NCBI RefSeq assembly: GCF_014077095.1
Contig: NZ_JACGVG010000036.1
Coordinates: forward strand, 124,001 to 188,000
Length of the DNA stretch: 64,000 nucleotides
Reading direction: 5' to 3'
Origin: Colwellia sp. MB02u-6
GTDB lineage: Bacteria; Pseudomonadota; Gammaproteobacteria; Enterobacterales; Alteromonadaceae
Position numbers and translations under genes: made by a program. Below, in pieces: positions 8,216-17,820 of this stretch. Numbering within the stretch: the stretch's first letter is position 1; each line of letters opens with the position of its first letter. A model generated the notes under the pieces. It was given only the letters and a program-made list of their open reading frames with translations, was not told the DNA's origin and searched no databases.

Positions 8216-10273
8216 TTATAGTAAATCTTGACTGCTTATTGCGCCCGCTAATTTTAATGGCAGATCAATAGTAAACACTGTTCCTTGTTTAGGCGTACTT
8301 GCTACTTTGATAATACCCGCCATATTCTCAAAAAACTGCTTTGCTTCAAATACCCCAATGCCCATACCAGCATTACCTTTGGTTGAGTCAAAAGGCCGAA
8401 ATAATCGACTTTTAATAAATTCTTCACTCATGCCACAGCCATTATCTGCAATGGTAATTCTAATAGTGCGTTTTTTTTCAATAAGAGAAACTTTTATCCA
8501 ACCATCCTTTGTTGTTGCCTCTTGTGCATTTTGTATCAAATGATGCATGACAGACTGAAAAGATTCACTATCTATATAAGTCACACAATTACCATGTTGC
8601 TCAAATTCAATCCCTGGTAAGCTTTGACTACATTGCGAAACAACCTTTTTAACGATTGTAGCTAAATCAGTCTGGCTATGAGAAGACTGTTCAATCTGTT
8701 TTTTTCGCAGTTGAGACAATACCTTTTCTAGCCTTTGTGTTGCTGATTCGACCGTTTCAAAAACGTCATCAATAAATTCAGGATTATTGCGATGCTTTTC
8801 GGCATTTGAAGTAATTAAGGCTAATTGCGCCTGAACATTTTTCAGATCATGTACCAAAAATGCTGACATACGATTAAAGGCATCAAATTGCTTTGATTCA
8901 CTGAGTTTATCAGTGGCTTCATAGAGTGAAATAAAATTGCCAAGTTGTTTAGATATGGCAAATAATAAATCTCTGTCTTCCCAATTTAGTCCTTTGAGTT
9001 CATTTTCATCCGCAAGTAAAAATAAGCCATAAAATGCTTTGCCAATAAATATTGGCACTATAATTTGGATGTGGTTAGACCGACATAGCCCGACATCTAA
9101 GGTTAATTCAGGATAAAGAAAAGGAGAGTTTTCGTATTCATTGACGTCAACTATCCAACCTTTTTGGTGGCAGAATAGCCCAACTTCCAAAAGCTGTTTT
9201 TCTATCTCTTCATTGATTTCAAGCCCATGGCTGTATTGAATTTGATATTGTTGGTTGGTAAACTTTTTAATGATCGCCCCACGTGAAGCCTCTACTTTAG
9301 ACATCATAATTTGTGTTGCCATTTGATAATGGCTTTCGCCGCTAGCCGTTTCTATTTTTTCAATCAGGTTTAACCACTCGTCGCGATATTCATATTTATT
9401 GGCAAAAAAGTTTTTGGCGATAAAAACTTTAACGCGACGGCGCAAAGACTCTGTAATCAACAAAGCAACAAGGACAATACCACTGAGCATTAAAAAACCA
9501 ATACTAACTAAATCACCCCATTCTCCACCTAGGTAATTTATAACATAACCAGTAAATGACATTAGCAGTAAGTAAGCACCTGCTATCATCAACATGGAAC
9601 TATAGAAAACAACGTGACGAGAGACAAAAATACGTACTTCACCATTATTAATACGGCGAATGCTGATCAATAAAAGTGGTGCCACAAATAGCGCTAAAAA
9701 ACCTCGGCTAAACCAAAAGTTAAAAGCAATGCTATCAACCATAGCGGCTTGTGCATATAGCACAAAGTCAAATATAGCGACACCGGCAAGAGCGACTACC
9801 AACGGCCAAATAGCCCAACGCACTTGCCGGCTAGCATTGCGATAAAGCTGTTCAAGCAACACTAACATCCACAAATTAAGCACGATAAACAGCAAAAATA
9901 TATATTTGTAGGCATAATCTAACCAGTAGCTTGCCAACCAACAACCCAACATCAACAGTAACCAAACACCAAGGTATTGGCGAATGGTGTAATTGCCCAA
10001 TAGTGCTTTAAAATCACGATTTTCAGTATTAAATAAAATAATTAATAACGACCAACAGGCTATTTTAATGCCATCTGCTAACATAGCCCATTGCAGGTTA
10101 TAACCTAATTTAATTTGTAGGGTAGCCACGACATTACTGCTTAACGTGACTAAGGTACAAAATAATACCGCTTGTGCAACTAAGCTCTGGTTACGGGCAG
10201 CAATAATGAGCAGTGCAAGTAATGCATAGACCACGACGGCTGAAGAGAAGCCTAATAAACCAATAAAATCCAT
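8216..10273 (-). CDS. prsK: PrsK, membrane sensor histidine kinase of the PEP-CTERM exopolysaccharide system
   Basis: This 685-residue kinase begins with eight or so hydrophobic membrane helices (residues about 5-280) in place of a periplasmic sensor domain. A GAF-like domain follows (about 300-450). The phosphorylation site is His475 in AFLVHDLKN, and the ATPase domain has an N box around Asn582 (IQNAQEA), a DNGCG motif at 610-614 and a glycine box GMGIG at 636-640. The layout is that of PrsK (TIGR02916). It sits directly upstream of prsR on the same strand and so should be its cognate kinase. The signal it senses cannot be read from sequence; a membrane or cell-envelope state is plausible. 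Confidence 0.9.
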   Translation of the reverse strand: MDFIGLLGFSSAVVVYALLALLIIAARNQSLVAQAVLFCTLVTLSSNVVATLQIKLGYNLQWAMLADGIKIACWSLLIILFNTENRDFKALLGNYTIRQYLGVWLLLMLGCWLASYWLDYAYKYIFLLFIVLNLWMLVLLEQLYRNASRQVRWAIWPLVVALAGVAIFDFVLYAQAAMVDSIAFNFWFSRGFLALFVAPLLLISIRRINNGEVRIFVSRHVVFYSSMLMIAGAYLLLMSFTGYVINYLGGEWGDLVSIGFLMLSGIVLVALLITESLRRRVKVFIAKNFFANKYEYRDEWLNLIEKIETASGESHYQMATQIMMSKVEASRGAIIKKFTNQQYQIQYSHGLEINEEIEKQLLEVGLFCHQKGWIVDVNEYENSPFLYPELTLDVGLCRSNHIQIIVPIFIGKAFYGLFLLADENELKGLNWEDRDLLFAISKQLGNFISLYEATDKLSESKQFDAFNRMSAFLVHDLKNVQAQLALITSNAEKHRNNPEFIDDVFETVESATQRLEKVLSQLRKKQIEQSSHSQTDLATIVKKVVSQCSQSLPGIEFEQHGNCVTYIDSESFQSVMHHLIQNAQEATTKDGWIKVSLIEKKRTIRITIADNGCGMSEEFIKSRLFRPFDSTKGNAGMGIGVFEAKQFFENMAGIIKVASTPKQGTVFTIDLPLKLAGAISSQDLL

Positions 10274-10276
10274 AAA

Positions 10277-13200
10277 TTATGCTTTAATCTTTCTTGAAAA
10301 GTCTGTTTTTGTAAATAACTCGGTGAGTATCGGCACAATGATAAAACTCGCAATAGCCGAAACACATAAGCCAGAAATAATAACGACACCCAAGGGTTGC
10401 CACAAACTGCCACCAAAAAGTGTTAAGGGTAATAAACCGCCAATAGTTGTAATTGTTGTTAATAATATTGGCGTAAAACGCGTGGCACTGGCAGATAAAA
10501 TAGCTTGTTTTTTATCTAAACCTGTTGATAAATTTCGGTTGGTTGTGTCGATTAAAATAATGGCATTATTAACCACAATACCAAAGAGGCTTATCAAGCC
10601 AATAAAAGCCATCATAGAAAATGACAGGTTAGTTAAATACAAGCCAAATACTGCGCCTGCCATAGCAAAAGGTATTGAAGTAAAAATGATCAGTGGCTGT
10701 GAAAATGATTTAAATTGCAAAACTAGAATAGCAAAAATACCGATAGCTGTTATTAACATAATTTGTGACAGGCCCGAAAAAGACTCTTGTCGAGACTCTT
10801 CTTCTCCCCCTAAGCGGTAATACATACCTACTGGCAATGTATACTTATCTAGGTAGTTAACCACTTCACTGGTGATTGCTTGCACAGAATAACCTTGGGC
10901 TGCATCAGCCGATACACGTGCCATACGTAACTTTTGATAATGAAAAAAATCTGTCCGGCCTTTATGCAATTTTATCTCAACAAACTGCCCTAAAGGAATA
11001 CTCTCACCTTGTTGATTAACAATTGTTATATCAGAAAGTACGGTTAAAGCACTTTTAGGCCGACGCACTAAAATAGGATAGTTCTCACCATTAACATCAT
11101 TAAATTGTCCAATAAATGTGCCCGAAAGCGCGGTTTGAATACTATTATCCAACTGGTTTATGTCTATGCCTGACAGTGCTGCTTTATCATAATCTATCGC
11201 TAAGACTAATTCAGTATTGGCAATACCAATAGGATTATCTAGATTAATTACTCCTTCAATTGCAGCCATTTGGCTTTGTAAATCACTAGCAACCTCTTCA
11301 AGATCAGATAAGGATTCGCTGATCAATCTAATGGTAATCGGCTGATCAGTCACCGGGCCTTGAGTAAATTCCTTCACAGTAATTTTTGCTTGATGCCATT
11401 GTGAAAATTCTGCTCGTAACACCTTGACCAAAGTATTTACTGCTGTCTCATCATATGACTTCAATACCAATAGCACTTGACCATAACTTGCTACACCACG
11501 TTTAGGAATTTCGTTGTAATAAATACGGGGATTAGAGCTACCAACATTAAGGGCAACTTTATCAACATAGGGTTGAGTTTTCATAAACGCTGTCATCGAG
11601 TGCATAACATCATTGGTATAATCTAATGATGAGTTAGCCGGTGTTTCAACATCAATTAACAACATTGCTTTCTCAGCTTTAGGAAATAAGCTCACCCCTA
11701 CTTGCCCAAAGAGAGATGCCATAGCAAGTAAGGCGACGAAGGCGAGCACTAACATGATAAGTTTTATATTCATTAAACGACCTAGCCACCCAACATAATA
11801 GCGCTCAGCAAATATGTTGACATAATGTTGTAGCGCTTTAACTTTACTGGGTTTTTGACTAAAAAACTTACTGGCCAGTAAGGGGGTAAGTGTTAAGGCA
11901 ATCAGCAAAGATGCCAACAGTACCAATACCACAGTCACTGGCATCGAACGCACAAAATCACCTGTGTCGCTCGCCAGCATAAGCATGGGTAAAAAAGCCA
12001 ACATGGTAGTGACTGTGCCACTCGTAATGGCCCAACCAACTTTACTGGTGCCTATTGCCGAGGCTTGCGCCAACGTTGCTGCATTTTTCTTTTCCTGGTG
12101 AATACTCTCTGTGACGACAATGGCATTATCAACTAACAAACCTAAGGCAATAATTAACCCTACGATAGACATTTGTTGCAGGCCAAAACCTGCAAAATCG
12201 AGCCAACCAATAGCAATTAAGAAAGACAATGGGATGGCAATAAGGACCACAATAGCTTCGCGTAACCCTAAAAATATTAATGACATTAGCCCAACAAGCA
12301 CTAAACCTTGCCATAAGTTATCAAAAAAGCCGTTAACGCGATTTTCTACACCGTCAGATTGCTTAAACAGCATGGCTGTTTTAATGGTGTCAGGCAGCGT
12401 TTGTTTAAACGCCAATATTTCTTCATCAATGGCTTCAGTGAGCGCAAATATATTGGTATTTGATCTTTGCTCTACCGTCAAAAATATCACCGGCTTGCTA
12501 TCGTAGTAAGCCAAATAGCTAGGTTCTCTACTAGAAAAACCAACACTGGCGACATCTTTTAAACGAATAACGCTTGTGTCATTCGAAAATACCACTGTGT
12601 TGTTAAGCTCGTCAATATGTTGAAAGTTACCACTGGTTTTAACATTAAATCGCCGTGTATTAGCGTCAACAAAACCTGGTGTAATGTTAATAGCCCGTTT
12701 TTGTAGCAAACTATTAATGGTGAGCATACTAATGCCGTAGTGTTTTAACATCGCAAGGTTTAAATCTACGGCCACAACCTGTGTTGGATAGCCCCATATA
12801 TCGGCTTTTTTTACTGCTTCAATAGCTTCCAAACGTTTTTCAAGCTGTTTTGCGTGAAATTCCATACTTTTATAGTCAGTGATTTCACTCCAAAGAGCCA
12901 ACTGAATAATAGCCACACTAGTGGGTGTTGCTTTTAACACTAAGACATCTTGTACACCTTCAGGTAAGCTTGGCTTGACCGTTGATACCGCTTGTTTAAT
13001 TTCGTTATAAGCGGTATTGGGATCGCTACCATATAAAAAGGTTATGTAGATGCGGGCACCGCCATTTTTAATTTGTGACTCAATTTTTTTAATGCCTTCA
13101 ATATCAGAAAATTCTTCTTCAAGCGGATCAACCACTAAGGTTTCAATATCAGTAGGTGACGCACCTGGATAGATAATTTCCAGCAAGATAATTGGAATAT

Positions 13201-13321
13201 CAAATTGAGGGTCTTCAGAACGAGGCATATGAAAATATGAAACAATGCCGACAAGTACCATCAGCACAATAATAGTGAAGGTAAACTGAGCATTTTTTAT
13301 GGCAATACGAGGAAGCTGCAT
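10277..13321 (-). CDS. RND-family efflux pump, inner-membrane permease
   Basis: This permease of about 1014 residues belongs to the AcrB/HAE1-like RND family and exports substrates using the proton gradient. It has a first membrane helix near the N terminus, the motif MPRSEDPQFDIP, two large periplasmic porter regions and two clusters of membrane helices. Helix 4 carries the acidic segment LGLLVDNAIVVTE, typical of the proton relay. The frame extends to a TTG at 13357, but ATG 13321 (MQLPRIAIKN) matches the family start and lies 5 bp after the adaptor stop. The adaptor gene lies immediately upstream; no outer-membrane factor gene is linked, so a shared TolC-like channel is likely. Substrate is unknown. 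Confidence 0.88.
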   Translation of the reverse strand: MQLPRIAIKNAQFTFTIIVLMVLVGIVSYFHMPRSEDPQFDIPIILLEIIYPGASPTDIETLVVDPLEEEFSDIEGIKKIESQIKNGGARIYITFLYGSDPNTAYNEIKQAVSTVKPSLPEGVQDVLVLKATPTSVAIIQLALWSEITDYKSMEFHAKQLEKRLEAIEAVKKADIWGYPTQVVAVDLNLAMLKHYGISMLTINSLLQKRAINITPGFVDANTRRFNVKTSGNFQHIDELNNTVVFSNDTSVIRLKDVASVGFSSREPSYLAYYDSKPVIFLTVEQRSNTNIFALTEAIDEEILAFKQTLPDTIKTAMLFKQSDGVENRVNGFFDNLWQGLVLVGLMSLIFLGLREAIVVLIAIPLSFLIAIGWLDFAGFGLQQMSIVGLIIALGLLVDNAIVVTESIHQEKKNAATLAQASAIGTSKVGWAITSGTVTTMLAFLPMLMLASDTGDFVRSMPVTVVLVLLASLLIALTLTPLLASKFFSQKPSKVKALQHYVNIFAERYYVGWLGRLMNIKLIMLVLAFVALLAMASLFGQVGVSLFPKAEKAMLLIDVETPANSSLDYTNDVMHSMTAFMKTQPYVDKVALNVGSSNPRIYYNEIPKRGVASYGQVLLVLKSYDETAVNTLVKVLRAEFSQWHQAKITVKEFTQGPVTDQPITIRLISESLSDLEEVASDLQSQMAAIEGVINLDNPIGIANTELVLAIDYDKAALSGIDINQLDNSIQTALSGTFIGQFNDVNGENYPILVRRPKSALTVLSDITIVNQQGESIPLGQFVEIKLHKGRTDFFHYQKLRMARVSADAAQGYSVQAITSEVVNYLDKYTLPVGMYYRLGGEEESRQESFSGLSQIMLITAIGIFAILVLQFKSFSQPLIIFTSIPFAMAGAVFGLYLTNLSFSMMAFIGLISLFGIVVNNAIILIDTTNRNLSTGLDKKQAILSASATRFTPILLTTITTIGGLLPLTLFGGSLWQPLGVVIISGLCVSAIASFIIVPILTELFTKTDFSRKIKA

Positions 13322-13326
13322 AATAA

Positions 13327-14319
13327 CTAATGTCCAGCCACGACAATATTTTGCCAACCTTTAGTGACTATTTTTAAAGCTTGGTCATTACGCACTGCTT
13401 TTAAGTAGACATAATCATTGTCTACCTGAAAGACTTGAAAACTATGCTCTTTAAAAACTGAATTATCTGAGGACTGCACAATAACAATGGCTTTATCTTC
13501 GTCATCAACAGCAACAAGTGCTGCTATTGGCAGCTGATAAACAAACTTGTCACTTTCAAAATCGATGCTAATTCTGGCAAGTTGTCCTGCGATCATACCT
13601 GAGGTTATTTTTATTTTCGGTAACAAAACCTCAATAATAAATAACTGGCTGCTTTCATTAGCCATGGCAGGAATTTTACTAATAACGCCTTCAACCATAC
13701 CGGCTTGACTTAAAGCGACGCTAGCTTTTTGACCTAATCGAACTTGGCTAATTTCTTGGCCTGTTAGTGCCACTTTTATCACCCAGTCTAACTTGGCAAT
13801 TTTCAGTACTTGATGGCCCGGACTTTGGAACTCACCAAGCTCTGTATCGCGGGCTAACACAACGCCTGAAAACGGTGCATATATTTTGGCTTTAACTAAA
13901 TTATAATAAGCTACTTGATAAGACGCTTGAGTGGTTTCTACTCGAGTGATAGCAGCGTCCATATCGCGCTCAGAAGCCAGTTGATTATCCATTAAACCAC
14001 TAATGCGTTTCACTTCACGCTTTGCTTGTGTCATTTGTGCATAATTGGAACTTTTCTGTTCTGTTAACTCAGTAATATCAAGCGACGCTAACAATTCCCC
14101 TTTCTTAAATTGCTCGCCCTCGTCAATACTGAGTAACGTTAAGTAGCCACTAGTTTTAAATGACAGGCTCAATGTTCTCTTGTAATCAAGCTTTCCAGTA
14201 CGTTCAATGGTACCTCGGTAAAGTTCAGCGCTGATCACTTCTGTATCATATGACTGAGCCAATAGCGGTTTCGCTATTAAGATAAGTGATAAGGTAAATA
14301 CAATTAAGAATCGTTTCAT
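13327..14319 (-). CDS. RND efflux pump periplasmic adaptor (membrane-fusion protein)
   Basis: This adaptor of about 330 residues has a signal peptide ending LLAQS, with probable cleavage after about residue 20. The hairpin and lipoyl-like motifs follow (SFKTSGYLTLLSIDEGEQFKKG written in part, then IYAPFSGVVLARDTELGE). Such proteins bridge the RND permease and an outer-membrane channel across the periplasm. I chose ATG 14319 over the upstream in-frame TTG 14325 because it gives a normal signal peptide; neither has a strong ribosome site. Only 5 bp separate its stop from the permease ATG, so the pair is one operon. Confidence 0.86.
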   Translation of the reverse strand: MKRFLIVFTLSLILIAKPLLAQSYDTEVISAELYRGTIERTGKLDYKRTLSLSFKTSGYLTLLSIDEGEQFKKGELLASLDITELTEQKSSNYAQMTQAKREVKRISGLMDNQLASERDMDAAITRVETTQASYQVAYYNLVKAKIYAPFSGVVLARDTELGEFQSPGHQVLKIAKLDWVIKVALTGQEISQVRLGQKASVALSQAGMVEGVISKIPAMANESSQLFIIEVLLPKIKITSGMIAGQLARISIDFESDKFVYQLPIAALVAVDDEDKAIVIVQSSDNSVFKEHSFQVFQVDNDYVYLKAVRNDQALKIVTKGWQNIVVAGH

Positions 14320-14770
14320 AGCCAAGTGTTTACTTATAGGGTCTTGAGATAAAAGATATTATGGCCTTTACTTTAGGCATCTTCATGACGAAAGTACATC
14401 TTTTCCCCCATTATATTAACAATATATTAAACTCATGTTAATGTAATAGCCTATTCGTCGCAAAGTGCAAACCGCAGAAACACCTTGTTATGCAGCTAGA
14501 TTAATAGTGCATTTAAAGCTAATTTACATAAATGACTCAAAAGTGAAGCTTTTACATAATAAATTTCGCAATCTTCTAGACATAAACGACGATAATCTAT
14601 AGTATTTGCCGCGCTTAAATCTTTTCAATATACTCCGATGCTTTAGCTAGATACAGCACTGTCTCTAAAAAGGATGTTGATTAATAAAGCGTTAACAATC
14701 AATTAGATGATTTTATTCTTATTGAATGATAACTTATTGTTTGTTATATCTATGTAACACAAGTCAAAAA
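14320..14770. other. Intergenic region with tRNA-Arg promoter; no gene seen
   Basis: This AT-rich stretch of 450 bp lies between the divergently oriented adaptor gene and tRNA-Arg. No open frame with coding character or recognisable RNA was seen. Near the right end TTGAAT (14722-14727) and TATATC (14745-14750) form a 17-bp-spaced sigma-70-like promoter facing tRNA-Arg. The efflux operon promoter must lie near the left end, but I could not place it with confidence. Confidence 0.45.
14722..14750 (+). promoter_or_regulatory. Predicted sigma-70 promoter of tRNA-Arg(CCG)
   Basis: TTGAAT at 14722-14727 and TATATC at 14745-14750 are separated by 17 bp. The expected transcription start near 14757 would leave a leader of about 14 bases before the tRNA. 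The call is from motif match and position only. Confidence 0.5.
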
Positions 14771-14847
14771 CCACCCGTAGCTCAGCTGGATAGAGTACAC
14801 GCCTCCGAAGCGTGTGGTCACAGGTTCAATTCCTGTCGGGTGGGCCA
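14771..14847 (+). tRNA. tRNA-Arg, anticodon CCG
   Basis: The cloverleaf is complete. The acceptor stem is CCACCCG paired with CGGGTGG, followed by discriminator G and an encoded CCA. The D arm is GCTCAGCTGGATAGAGT. The anticodon stem ACGC/GCGT closes loop CTCCGAA, with anticodon CCG reading CGG, and the T stem ACAGG/CCTGT closes TTCAATT. It closely resembles E. coli tRNA-Arg(CCG). It stands alone, not in a tRNA operon. Confidence 0.95.
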
Positions 14848-14926
14848 CTTTTTCAATAGATGCCTAGATTAATTTCAGTTATTTACCAAACGCTTATTCA
14901 AACCTCAGATTACGACTGTTATTAAA

Positions 14927-14954
14927 TAAAAAGAGCACTACTGTGTAGTGCTCT
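14927..14954 (-). terminator. Rho-independent terminator after the TonB-dependent receptor
   Basis: AGAGCACTAC (14932-14941) and GTAGTGCTCT (14945-14954) form a perfect 10-bp stem with a 3-base loop. On the minus strand it is followed by TTTTTATTT, as needed to end the receptor transcript, whose stop codon lies 37 bp upstream. Confidence 0.85.
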
Positions 14955-14990
14955 AATAATAAAATTTAATTTAATTTTCTAAACTAGACA

Positions 14991-17606
14991 CTAGAAACTA
15001 AAGTTTACTCGTGCATAATAGCTCATGCCATCGAAGCCATAAGGTAGCGCTCTGACTGGGTATTTAAAGGCTCCATTAGTAATAAAGTTTAAGACTTCAT
15101 CTTCACCAAGCTCATCGGGTGTCTTATCAAATACGTTATTTATACCGGCAGATAATTGTAAAGTATCGCTAAGCTGATACGCTAGATTAACGTCAATTAA
15201 TAACGCTGACTCTACAACACTGGTCGGTTTAAAACTGCCTGTTGGTGATAAAAATCCGGGTAGTCCGATATGATCATTACCAAAATACATAATGTCAGTC
15301 TCACCATAGTAATTGGCTCTAATAACGCCACTCCATGCTTGGTTACTATAGTCAAAGGTCAAAGTCGCACGTTGTTTCGGTTGTCCATCCGTTAAGAAGC
15401 TACGTTGTAAATCGTCTAACGCGACATTTTCTGGAATACCTTCTGGCGAGTTTACACTATCAATTTTAGTCTCATTTAAATTACCCGCGAGCGTTACGTC
15501 TAAATTACCTGCTAATAGCTCTGTCTGATAAGTAATAACAAGATCGAGCCCTTGGGTAGTAGAGTTCACTGCATTTGAGAAGTAATTACCTTGTACTGCC
15601 CCTGTAGCGTTGAGCGCCGTCAATGCCTCAGTATTAAATGACACGTCATTAGCATTTAACAAACTACCTAAGGTAATGCGATCATCAATCTTGACTCGAT
15701 AGGCATCTAAAGAGACCGATAGAGCACTGTTAACATCATAAACCAGCCCTAGGCTTATATTTTTAGATGTTTCAAGCTGTAAACTATCTACACCTAATGC
15801 TGAAGGAAATGCTGAACCCGCTGTTGCGGTAAATGATGACAATAACACGCCGCCTGCACCTAAGTTAGTGGTGTAGGCAGTATATGCACTTTGCTGAAGA
15901 GACGGTGCTCTAAAACCTGTTGATAATGCTCCTCTGACGGCTAAACTTTCGGTAAGTTCATAACGCGTTGATAACTTACCAATGAGCTTGCTACCGGCTT
16001 CAGAGAAATCTTCGTAACGTAATGCTGCACCTAGGTTCCATTGCTCTGTAATTTGCTGTTCAAGATCAAGATATAAGGCATAACTGTGACGGTCTGCATC
16101 ATTTGCTGCATCTGGTCTTAAGCCTGGATACGCTTGAAAACCACAACCCGCGAAAACATTACTATCGATCACAGACACAGAAGAGCTTGAACTATTATTT
16201 GCACCACAAGCGTATGAAGCGACTTCACCAGCAACAATTTCATAATTTTCTTGGCGATATTCAGCACCAAAAGCAACAAACAGTGTTTCGCCACTATTCA
16301 TTTCGATAAGGCCTGAAATATCGGCGTTGAAAGTTAATTGATCATACCTAAAGCCACCAGAGTAACCTGATGTTGGTCCGGCGTTATTAGCAATGTCTTG
16401 ATCGCTTGCTGTAGGGTTCAGTGCTAGATATTCTGCAGCATAAGAAGCGTTGATGGTATTGTTAGAATAAAAGTCATATTCATTTTCGCCATAGGTGGTG
16501 GAAACATCAAAACTCCAATCATCATTTAACTCGCCCCTTAGGCCAAATGCTGTTGATATATCTTGTGCTTCATTATCAATGCGAGGTAAAAATCCATCTG
16601 GATAAATTTGTGGTACATTTTTTTCAGCTTCATTAAAGCTACGGTAAAAACCATTACCTAAAGCGGTTCTATTTGAGTATCCACCAAAAGCATAAAGCTC
16701 CATATTCTCTAATGGTAGCATCGCATTATAGAAAAATGACTTGAAGCTTGATTCAGCATTACCTTGGCCCCATCGAACCTTTTTAGATAAGGTACCGGCT
16801 GGCGTTGTTGAACTGCCGCCGGTATCTTTTTGAGCGCGATTAGTGCCGTCGTAATCTCTATATTCAGCGGTTAAATTAATAAAACCGCCCGCTTTACCTA
16901 AATCAAAACCCGTATTTAAGCCTGCAGCTAAAACATCACCGTCTTCCTCTCCTGTAGCACCCGTTTGAATAAAGCCCGATGTCACATTTGTGCTGTCTTT
17001 AAGCTCAAGGTTTATTACACCCGCGATAGCATCGGAACCGTATTGAGCAGCGGCGCCATCGCGAAGTATTTGCACATTTTTTAGCGCGGTCATGGGGATT
17101 GCATTCATATCAGTACCGGCGGCACCCGCACCAACGGTACCATTTAACCCGAAAATGGCTTGATTGTGACGTCGCTTGCCGTTAACTAGCACTAAGGTCT
17201 GATCAGGCTGTAGACCTCGAAGCGTTGCCGGTCTAAATAAGTCAGAACCGTCTGATACTTGCGTTCTACTAAAATTAAATGACGGAGCCATAGCCTGAAG
17301 ACTTTGACCTAATTCACTAAAACCACCTTTGGTTAATGACTCACTGGAAATAATATCAATAGGGGAACTTGACTCAGTTGCTGTTCTACTTGAAACACGA
17401 GAGCCAAGTATTGAAATGGTTTCTAAATTTTCATCAACAGAGGCTGTAGCAGCCGCAAAAGATGGTGAGCAAGAAAATGATGTACCTATAGCGATAGCTA
17501 GGGTGTGTAAACGAAAATATTTATTAAAGAACAACTTTTTCACCTTTAATTTAGAAATAAAAAAACCACAAGTTTGTGGCGATAAATTTACAGTGAAACT
17601 AAACAT
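14991..17606 (-). CDS. TonB-dependent outer-membrane receptor
   Basis: This 871-residue protein (if begun at 17606) takes up an unknown ligand through a 22-strand barrel powered by TonB. A plug domain follows the signal peptide, with SRTATESSSPIDIISSE, then VNGKRRHNQ and ILRDGAAAQYGSDAIAGVIN, which are typical plug motifs. The barrel ends with the aromatic C-terminal signal YYARVNFSF. The start is uncertain: ATG 17606 gives an unusually long leader, while GTG 17543 (MKKLFFNKYF...) or TTG 17534, preceded by AAAGGTG six bases away, gives a conventional signal peptide ending SFA. It is a single gene with its own terminator. The ligand cannot be named; no transport or catabolic neighbour points to one. 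Confidence 0.88.
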   Translation of the reverse strand: MFSFTVNLSPQTCGFFISKLKVKKLFFNKYFRLHTLAIAIGTSFSCSPSFAAATASVDENLETISILGSRVSSRTATESSSPIDIISSESLTKGGFSELGQSLQAMAPSFNFSRTQVSDGSDLFRPATLRGLQPDQTLVLVNGKRRHNQAIFGLNGTVGAGAAGTDMNAIPMTALKNVQILRDGAAAQYGSDAIAGVINLELKDSTNVTSGFIQTGATGEEDGDVLAAGLNTGFDLGKAGGFINLTAEYRDYDGTNRAQKDTGGSSTTPAGTLSKKVRWGQGNAESSFKSFFYNAMLPLENMELYAFGGYSNRTALGNGFYRSFNEAEKNVPQIYPDGFLPRIDNEAQDISTAFGLRGELNDDWSFDVSTTYGENEYDFYSNNTINASYAAEYLALNPTASDQDIANNAGPTSGYSGGFRYDQLTFNADISGLIEMNSGETLFVAFGAEYRQENYEIVAGEVASYACGANNSSSSSVSVIDSNVFAGCGFQAYPGLRPDAANDADRHSYALYLDLEQQITEQWNLGAALRYEDFSEAGSKLIGKLSTRYELTESLAVRGALSTGFRAPSLQQSAYTAYTTNLGAGGVLLSSFTATAGSAFPSALGVDSLQLETSKNISLGLVYDVNSALSVSLDAYRVKIDDRITLGSLLNANDVSFNTEALTALNATGAVQGNYFSNAVNSTTQGLDLVITYQTELLAGNLDVTLAGNLNETKIDSVNSPEGIPENVALDDLQRSFLTDGQPKQRATLTFDYSNQAWSGVIRANYYGETDIMYFGNDHIGLPGFLSPTGSFKPTSVVESALLIDVNLAYQLSDTLQLSAGINNVFDKTPDELGEDEVLNFITNGAFKYPVRALPYGFDGMSYYARVNFSF

Positions 17607-17633
17607 TATTCCATCATTTTATTGACAATTAAC

Positions 17634-17653
17634 AGGCGATTCAACTTTCGCCT
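17634..17653. repeat. Short hairpin upstream of TonB receptor
   Basis: AGGCGA and TCGCCT form a 6-bp stem with an 8-base loop, just upstream of the longest possible receptor start. It may be a leader hairpin or an operator half-site pair. Evidence is limited to the base pairing. Confidence 0.3.
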
Positions 17654-17680
17654 GATTTGACCTGTGATCGACAAAAATTT

Positions 17681-17700
17681 TATTGATAACAATATCAATA
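17681..17700. promoter_or_regulatory. Perfect palindrome, candidate operator for the TonB receptor gene
   Basis: TATTGATA (17681-17688) and TATCAATA (17693-17700) are perfect 8-base inverted arms with spacer ACAA. The site lies about 75-95 bp upstream of the outermost receptor start, and about 120 bp before yhfA. The size and symmetry suit a dimeric repressor operator. No regulator gene lies beside it, so the binding protein is unknown. Confidence 0.4.
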
Positions 17701-17820
17701 AATTTAGATTTACCTAGCCGCCATTAATATGATTTCAGCAACAAATGTTATTAGAGTTAGTAGCTAATGTTATTATAACTGGTTAACATTCAGCTGAATT
17801 TAACACTCAGGAAAATATAA

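Noticed and set aside
10323-10820. 165-codon plus-strand frame
   Set aside because: It is antisense to the RND permease with a low-complexity, Ile/Lys-rich product.
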